This document shows, one piece after another, positions 57,353 to 64,000 of a stretch of DNA of 64,000 nt. The translations under genes and the position numbers were made by a program. How positions within the stretch are numbered: position 1 is the first letter of the stretch; each line of letters opens with the position of its first letter. A model generated the notes under the pieces. The model did no database searches. It was not told the origin of the DNA and was given only the letters and a program-made list of their open reading frames with translations. The DNA is taken from the NCBI RefSeq assembly GCF_000143415.4, contig NW_003314268.1, forward strand, positions 2,491,972-2,555,971. The letters are read 5' to 3'. The DNA comes from Selaginella moellendorffii (taxonomy: Eukaryota; Streptophyta; Lycopodiopsida; Selaginellales; Selaginellaceae).

Positions 57353-58636
57353 ATGAAGAAAGCTTTGAGCTATTTCGTTGCGCTTCTAGTGCTGTTTGCC
57401 GTGATCCAAACCTCCGCACAAAAGTTCCCTGCCATTATAATCCTTGGCGATTCCATTGTCGACTACGGCAACAATAACAATTTCACAATCCCCTTCACCA
57501 TCGCAAGAGCAAATCACTTGCCATTTGGGAGGCTCATTAACAATGGAGTTCCAACCGGCCGGTTTGCTGATGGATACATACTTCCAGACTTTATAGGTAT
57601 ATTCTCCGCGATATAATCTCAGTAGTACAAACGTTTGTTTAGCCTCGAGACAGGGTTATCAGCCTCCCAAGGCTTACCTTGATCCAGCTTCAACATGTAC
57701 AAATCTTGCTCGCGGCACCAACTTAGCATCTGGAGGTGCCGGGATCATTGATTCAAATTCTTTGATTCTTGTAAGTACATATTTCTTAGGCTTTCCTGCT
57801 TGTTTCATATAATTTTAACTTGTGCATCTTCCTTGATCACAGACACCGTACACCATGTCTGTTCAGCTGGGCTGGCTCCAAACTTACATCCGAAACCTCC
57901 GAAATTGTGTGGGAGGCACCCAGGCCAATTCGACCATCTCCAGGGCCCTCTTCATCTTTAGCGTTGGATCCAATGATTTCTCTGACGAGACGGAAGCCGC
58001 TGGCCTTAGCGATGCGCAGTACCGGCAGCTGCTCGTAAACACGTACAGGAAGCTGCTCCAAGTATATGTTTATGTGTACGGACGCTTGAACATTTTGTCT
58101 AATTCCGTACGCATTTTTCTAGGCTGCCTACCAGCTTGGTGCTCGAAACTTCTTCGTGTTTGCAATTGGGCCACTCGGCTGCACTCCAATCTCCATCACT
58201 CTCCAGTGTGGAGCATTTCCAAATTCATTTTGCAGAAGGAACTGTAACGAGGGCACGAATCAACTGGTGTACGCTTTCAATCTCGCGCTCCAGGCAATGA
58301 TTCAGAATCTCCAAAGCACACTGGCCGGTTCAAAGTTCTACTTCACCCTTGGTGCTTACACCCTTACCTATGATGCCGTGAAAAACCCTAAAAAATACGG
58401 TAAGTTGTTTCTAATCACACGACATTATCAACATCTTTTGGTGATTTCAAGGATTGAGGGTAGTTGATAGAGGCTGCTGTGGATCTGGCTACACGGAGGT
58501 TGGCGATGGATGCAATAAATTCTCGTCTGGGACGTGCTCCAATGCGTCGCCTTTCATTTTCTTCGATGCCATTCATCCAACGTCCAGCTTCCTGCAAAAG
58601 TTCTTGCCAGGAACTTACACGCTGTTGGGAATCTAG
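57353..58636 (+). CDS. GDSL esterase/lipase, tandem copy 3
   Basis: Recent duplicate of copy 2, near-identical over most exons. Differences: exon 2 starts ASRQGYQ instead of ALRQGYQ. The segment after GSNDFS reads DETEAAGLSDAQ instead of YKNLNPAVAGLSDAQ, three residues shorter and more acidic, next to the block III Asn. The C-terminus has FLQKFLPGTYTLLGI. Nucleophile Ser, block II Gly, block III Asn and the Asp-His pair (DAIHPT) are kept, and no stop or frameshift was found. It converges on the J-domain gene, whose stop is 148 bp away. Confidence 0.88.
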
Positions 58637-58783
58637 TAACTTCATTTGTATGGAGCGCAAAACAGAAGAGGAAAGAAATAAACTCAAAAACTCATTCATG
58701 TCACAAAGAATGGGAATGAGATTACCAAAAGTTTAGCTACATGGTTATTTGTTTCAAAGAAGCAAAAGACTTTGTAGACAAGA

Positions 58784-60683
58784 TCATACCACGATTGGTG
58801 GCGGTGATCTAAGAGCCTCCTCGCCAGGACCCGGGTGAGAATCGACCTTTCGTTTCAGCTTGTCCAGTGTCGCAGCCACGCTCTTGGCCTCTTGACGGAG
58901 TCGTTCTAGAGTCTTCAGCAGTTCTTCCGATTTCTAGACATCACAAACTAGGAGTGTGAGCTTGAAACCAAACAACAAACAAAAGGATAACGAAAGAAGA
59001 AGATCGATACGTACCTGTCTTTGTTCCTTGAGGACGCTCTTCCTGGAGCCGCAGCAGAAGAGACTCTCGGTGTACTCGGTTCGCGTCGCACTGGACTCGT
59101 CTCCGACCTGAGAGAGCGGTCAGAACAATCGAGTTTTCGAAGACTGCTCCATGGTCGACTCTTTTATGTCCGACGATTGATGCAGTAAAGGAGAATCATA
59201 CTTAGCAGGCACGTCAAACTCACCAAGTTGCCTCGCAGGTTGTGGTGTCCCCTCGAGCTCCACATTCCTGCCTGAGTTGCCGCTGGCGGTGGAGTTGCCT
59301 CGGAGGATGCTTCTGCTGCCATGGAGCTTCGAATTTCCGTGTGGGACGAGCTCTCCGTTGTTGCTTCTGCTGCCTTGGTGTGACGCCTCAAATCCGATGC
59401 TGCTGCTGCTGTTTCCAGACTTTCTTCTACGATCTCGTCCTCTTCCTTGAAGAGCTTTCTTGCGGGAAGTGTTTCAGCAAGTGATGAAACACGCTTGGAA
59501 AAGAATCTGTTGGTAATGTCAGAACACTGGCCGTGGTTGTCCCTGAAGTAACCGAATTGGCCATCTGTGAATGGAGCGGCCGCTCCTTCCCGTGGCCTGG
59601 AACTTTCAGGAGTGTCCACCTCGCCTGGTAGAGGTTTCTTGGCCCTGTAGCTGCTAAAACTGAATTCTTCTCTCGAGTCTTTCCTGAGCCTGCTTAGAAG
59701 TCCATCCAAACTTTCAGAAACCTGCGACCTCTCTCGCTCGAACGGCCTCCGGCCCCTCAAGATGCTCATCAAGTCCGACTCTGGAGTAACGTGAAACTTC
59801 CTCCCAGTTTGCAAACCCGGTTGAAACACATCGCTCTCCCGCGTTTGCCGATCCTCCGAAAACATACTTTTCCTGTCCACTCTTTTGTTCTGGTACTTCT
59901 CCCTTGCCGATTCTAAGTCTGCGTTCCACCTGGATCGCCTCGTCCGTATATCCTGCGTTAGCGACGTAACTCTCGCTCTCGCCTTCTCCCGAAACATCTG
60001 AAGCCTTTCCTGTTCTGTTTTCAGGAAATCGGTCTGTGACTTGCTAGCATCCTCCGTCTTACGTCTTAAGGACTCCTGTGAGTAGCACCTGGAACAGTAA
60101 GACTTGGAGCGTTCAATGTCGAATGATCTACGCAGACTTCTGTCCGAAAGACAGGCATATGCCTGCGAAAGAAAAGTAAGTTCCCGTTTGGTTTTTCTCT
60201 CCTCACTACTTACCTCCGAGACAAGCTTGAACGCTTCCTCCGATTTTGCATTTTTGTTCTTGTCCGGATGCAATAAAAGAGCTAGAAAACGCTAAAGTCA
60301 ATTTGCTTATTTGCCTAAAAAGCGAAGGAACTTACCAAGCTGACGATATCTCTTCTTGATCGCGATGGAATCGGCCTCCTCATCCACCTACAGCAAAAGA
60401 TTTGTCAAAAAAATGGGACTGGAGCGTCGATTTCTACCTGGAGCACGCGGTACCAATCTGGATTTCTCGGTCTCGGAACCTGCATTCTACACGAACACCT
60501 CCAAATCGCTGCCTGGCACACTTGCGCAATCGCGGCGAGCTCAGAGATCCCACCCATGGTCGGGCGGAGCCTCTCGACTCGTCCTAGCAGCGACAGCGCC
60601 CGGTCATAGCTCCCATCCCTCAAGCAGTGGCGAGCTTGCTCGAGAAAGCTGCTCGCGTAGTCGTCCTCGATCTTCCCAGCCAT
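58784..60683 (-). CDS. J-domain (DnaJ/HSP40) protein
   Basis: Hsp70 co-chaperone of the plant type with an N-terminal helical region before the J-domain. ATG 60683 gives MAGKIEDDYASSFLEQARHC. The J-domain starts NPDWYRVLQVEIDA and is interrupted by introns: IAIKKRYRQL, then LLLHPDKNKNAKSEEAFKLV with the HPD that stimulates Hsp70 ATPase, then AYACLSDRSLRRSFD. A long charged, low-complexity region follows (Arg/Glu/Ser-rich, 60100-59230). After donor GTGAGT at about 59222 two further exons appear: VGDESSATRTEYTESLFCCG, and a coiled coil KSEELLKTLERLRQEAKSVA ending PPPIVV with TGA 58784-58786. If the intron is retained, translation ends at 59164 instead. Confidence 0.82.
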
Positions 60684-61176
60684 CGCTAAATCTACGCCTC
60701 AATGCTCATTCTCGGAAATATTTCGATGCTAGAGTCGAAAACCTACACCATCGACGCTGCGAAGATTTTCATGGAGCCCGCCCCTTTCCCTTCGCCGGTA
60801 CTGTGAATGAGCTACCTGAATCACGAATCCTGGACGACGCGATTGAGCGTCTTCCAATCCTTGTCGCCGTGGATCGACCTAGGAAGAAGTGTTCGTCCTA
60901 TCGAGCTCTCTTCCGTCCGATAGCCTGGATCGGACAGCCTTTATCTGGACGAGTGGATTATCAAGCTAGCCGTTGGATCTGTCACATCGGAGGGTGGAGC
61001 TTCTACTGGTTACCGTTATAGCCTTATGCAAACCGTGTAAACGGAAAAGGAGGAAGTAGACTTAACTGTAACTAGCGGAATATTCTCCTCCATTGGGGTG
61101 TAGAGGGGGTTTAGGGTTCTTCGTCTGGGCGGGAGCGTCCAATGTAAGTCTCTGGAAAATTTCGCGTGGTTGATCG
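60684..61176. promoter_or_regulatory. divergent upstream region of the J-protein (-) and MRE11 (+)
   Basis: 493 bp between divergent start codons. A plus-strand open frame across it (60356-61021) is antisense to J-protein exon 1 and shows no family features. GGGTTTAGGG occurs at 61107-61116. Confidence 0.45.
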
Positions 61177-64000
61177 ATGTGCGGCGCGCTTGCTAGGGAG
61201 GATCTCGATCCCGACACATTTAGGATCCTGATCGCGACGGATTGTCATCTGGGGTATTTGGAGAAGGATGAGATTCGGCGCCAGGATTCTTTCAGGACAT
61301 TCGATGAAATATGCCGGATTGCTTTCGAGCGCCAGGTGAGATATGTGACTTTGTGCAGCAAGTTGAATTGATTTGGAGTGGAGGCCAGGTCGATTTTATG
61401 CTCCTGGGAGGGGATTTGTTCCATGAAAATCGTCCGTCGTCTACCACGCTGGTGAAGACGATCGATATTCTTCGTCGCTATTGCCTCAACGATCTGCCGG
61501 TCCAATTCCAAGTCGTGAGCGATCAGACCATCAACTTCCCAAACAAGTATGTGTCTTTCCTTTCTTTTTCTCAACAGACTTACAATTGTCTTTTACTCAG
61601 GTTTGGCCATGTTAACTACGAAGATGCGCACTACAATGTTGGCCTTCCGGTGTTCACCATCCATGGGAATCACGACGATCCTGCTGGAGTGGTAAGAGTT
61701 TCCGATGCATAAGCTCGTGGTTTTCACGAAGTACGTTTTGTACAGGACAACATATCAGCGATTGACATCCTGGCTTCTTCAAATCTAGTGAACTACTTTG
61801 GGAAGGTCGACCTTGGTGGCTCTGGTGTTGGAAAAATAGCACTACATCCCATTCTTCTTCGAAAGGTAACTTTTTTCAGACCGTCTCTCATTTAACTATT
61901 ATCTCTTCCCTATTTCTCTTATGCAGGGCTTAACAAAGATAGCTTTGTATGGTCTGGGTAATATCCGTGATGAACGTTTGAATCGGATTTTTCAGGTCTA
62001 GAAGTGAAGTCTTAAGTTTAGTGCTAAAGTATCTTCTTTTGGTTTTCAGACCCCAGAAGGTGTTCAATGGAAGCGACCGGCAGATCATGCGGACTGTCCA
62101 TCATCTGAGTGGTTCAATATGTTTGTGTTGCATCAAAACAGGTATCAAAATTCTGGCGTGGTTTAATAATTCCGGTATATTTTAGAGTAAAGACAAATCC
62201 GAAGAACGCCATCAATGAGCATTTCCTTGCTCGTTTTCTGGATTTTGTTGTCTGGGGTCACGAGCACGAGTGCATAGTGGACCCACAGGTTGATCACCCT
62301 GATTTGTTGTTGCGGATCGTCACTTATGTTCTACTCTGTAGGAAGTTCCCGGGATGGGATTCCACGTCACGCAGCCAGGTTCTTCTGTTGCAACCGCATT
62401 GACGGATGGTGAAGCTCAGCCTAAGCATGTCCTCCAATTGGAAATCAAGGTTTTGAAGATTTACTTATCTGTATTTCGAATTCTAATATCTCTGCAGGGG
62501 AATAAATATCGACCAACGAAGGTTCCACTCAAAACCGTCAGGCCTTTTGAATTTACTGATGTAAGTGAACGTGCTTCAATCGTCATATTTTTTAAGTTGG
62601 TTGCCTGCAGGTGGTCTTGAAGGATATAGAAGGCATTGATCCAAGCGACCAAACTTCTGTTCTTTCTCATCTGGGTGAAGTGGCAAGTGTTTAAATTTTT
62701 GTTGCCTTGGACGCTTACGAAAGTGCCTTTTACAGGTGCAAGATCTTATTACTACTGCTGTTGCCAAGTCTCAGTCTCAAGAGAGCATGCTCCCTCTCAT
62801 CCGTGTCAGGGTAAAGGATTATTTTTGAAAGTACACCGAAAGACTAGTTTGTGATATTTTTGCAGGTGGATTACACAGATTGCACTACTATAAATCCTCA
62901 AAAATTTGGACAAAAGTTTGTCGGCAAGGTTTGCAGTCCTACAGCTCTTTTTCACTAAGATAAAACTCACCGAATTGCAGGTTGCTAATCCGCATGACAT
63001 TCTGATTTTTACCAAGTCTTCAAAGAAAAAACAGCGACTTGACGGTAATATCTCTATTGTTATTCCCTCGTCGGGGAATGAAAGCTTTCCTTGAGCAGCT
63101 TCTGGAAGCGAAAAAGAACTTCTTGCACCTGAGGAGCTAAACCAGCAAAATATTGAGGCTCTGGTAGCCGAGAGTAATTTGGTTGGTCGCCGTAGCACAG
63201 AGATCAGATTTGCCTACTAACAATCGCGTCGATTGCAGAAAATGGAGATTCTACCGGTGTCAGTCCTTGGTTTGGCATTGCACGACTTTGTGAACAAAGA
63301 TGACAAGCAGGCGTTCCAGTCGTGTGTGGAGCACACGCTTCAAGAAACGCAGGTAAACTTTCACCAAATCATACTGGACAAAGCTGTGACACCATTTTAT
63401 CATAATCTAGAAAAAGCTTCTCGAGGACGAAGAGGTGGAACTAATGGATGAAAGCGAGATTGTGGAGAAGGTCACCGAACACATGCAGGTAGTTAAAACC
63501 TCAAAGCTTGACTCTCTGTAATGCCTATTCTGTGATAGGACCCACGCAATCAAGCACCTAGTGTGTCACTAGCGGATGCAGTTCGGCCGTGGTCGCAAGT
63601 CACACAATCTAAAGGCTCGACTTCTGGCCAGAGACGAACTGTTGATATCGACGATGATGACGATTTTGGTATCTCGGGAACTACAGTGGTAACGAAAGCG
63701 AGCAAAGCTAAAGCTACAAAAGCCACCGCTACGAGAAAGTCAAGAGCTTCTGCCGCTGCTGTTGGTGATGATGACGACGATGAGGATGACGCGCCAACCG
63801 GCCGCGGACGAGGTCGTGGTCGAGGAAGGGGCCGAGGCAGAGGAAAACAAAACATGAAACAAACGACGCTAGACACCGCGATTGGAGCACGTCCCAGACG
63901 GTATACATTTATTCTTCCATCAAAGTTTCTACGACGGCTTTCCATACAGGTCTAGTAGTCGTGCTGCTGCAACCGCAGCAACAGCAGCAGACAGTGATGA
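61177..64000 (+). CDS. MRE11: double-strand break repair nuclease MRE11 (3' end beyond window)
   Basis: Mn-dependent 3'-5' exonuclease/endonuclease of the MRE11-RAD50-NBS1 complex, acting in break sensing, meiosis and telomere care. ATG 61177 (MCGALAREDLDPDTFRILIA). All phosphoesterase motifs are visible: TDCHLG, LGGDLFHEN, TIHGNHDDP and VVWGHEHEC. The capping domain follows over many short exons (YRPTKVPLKTVRPFEFTD, IRVRVDYTDC and FVGKVANPHDI across exon joins). The C-terminal exon is acidic then glycine-arginine rich (GRGRGRGRGRGRG), followed by QTTLDT. The frame is still open at base 64000 after an intron near 63900-63950, so the C-terminus is missing from the window. Confidence 0.92.

Noticed and set aside
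60356-61021. 221-codon plus frame upstream of MRE11
   Set aside because: Overlaps J-protein exon 1 on the other strand and shows no conserved motif.
1-64000. tRNA, rRNA, or biosynthetic gene cluster
   Set aside because: No cloverleaf-like tRNA or rRNA segment was recognised, and P450, lipases and glycosyltransferase are scattered, with the P450 dead, so a metabolic cluster is not supported.

Overview
This is a eukaryotic nuclear window from a land plant. The gene content is plant-specific (Dof factor, plant-type RING-CH ligases, tandem GDSL esterases, plant GT31 galactosyltransferase, LRR receptor-like kinase, A-type cytochrome P450, plant protein family 1589). Introns are numerous and very short, often 40-60 nt, which together with the gene set points to a lycophyte such as Selaginella. 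That species-level guess is inference. No prokaryotic features are present.

Layout. 0-14.5 kb, mixed genes and relics: a class II phospholipase A1-like lipase (+), a decayed Ty1/copia pol fragment with a hairpin at its end (-), a small CxxC-protein remnant, a multiply broken P450 pseudogene (-), a NUP214-type FG nucleoporin locus with several apparent lesions (+), a plant family 1589 gene with a GC-AG intron (+), and a Dof zinc-finger gene whose domain is cut by an in-frame TAG (+). 14.9-36 kb is an AT-rich retrotransposon graveyard without a credible intact host gene. It holds a decayed Ty3/gypsy chromovirus, a 546-bp TRIM-like element inserted in the chromodomain region, and a nest of two related LTR elements. 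The inner element (26172-33466) is flanked by a 5-bp GGTAT duplication, carries PBS and PPT, has about 5 kb of internal sequence with no recognisable pol, and has the 589-N assembly gap inside its 5' LTR. 36-64 kb is a compact gene island: DUF829/TMEM53-like hydrolase (-), small membrane protein (-), two tandem RING-CH E3 ligases (-), queuine tRNA-ribosyltransferase subunit 2 (-), GT31 galactosyltransferase (+), LRR receptor-like (pseudo)kinase (-), an unresolved spliced locus (-), Elongator subunit ELP6 (-), three tandem GDSL esterase/lipases (+), a J-domain protein (-), and MRE11 (+), which runs off the right edge.

The genes do not form a single pathway. Local relationships are duplication (RING-CH pair, GDSL triplet), head-to-head pairs with short shared upstream regions (QTRT2/GT31, ELP6/GDSL1, J-protein/MRE11), and two unlinked tRNA wobble-modification functions (QTRT2 and ELP6). 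I found no convincing undescribed system. The most informative observations are the interrupted Dof and NUP214 loci, the nested LTR elements with readable target-site duplications, and the TRIM inside the chromovirus.
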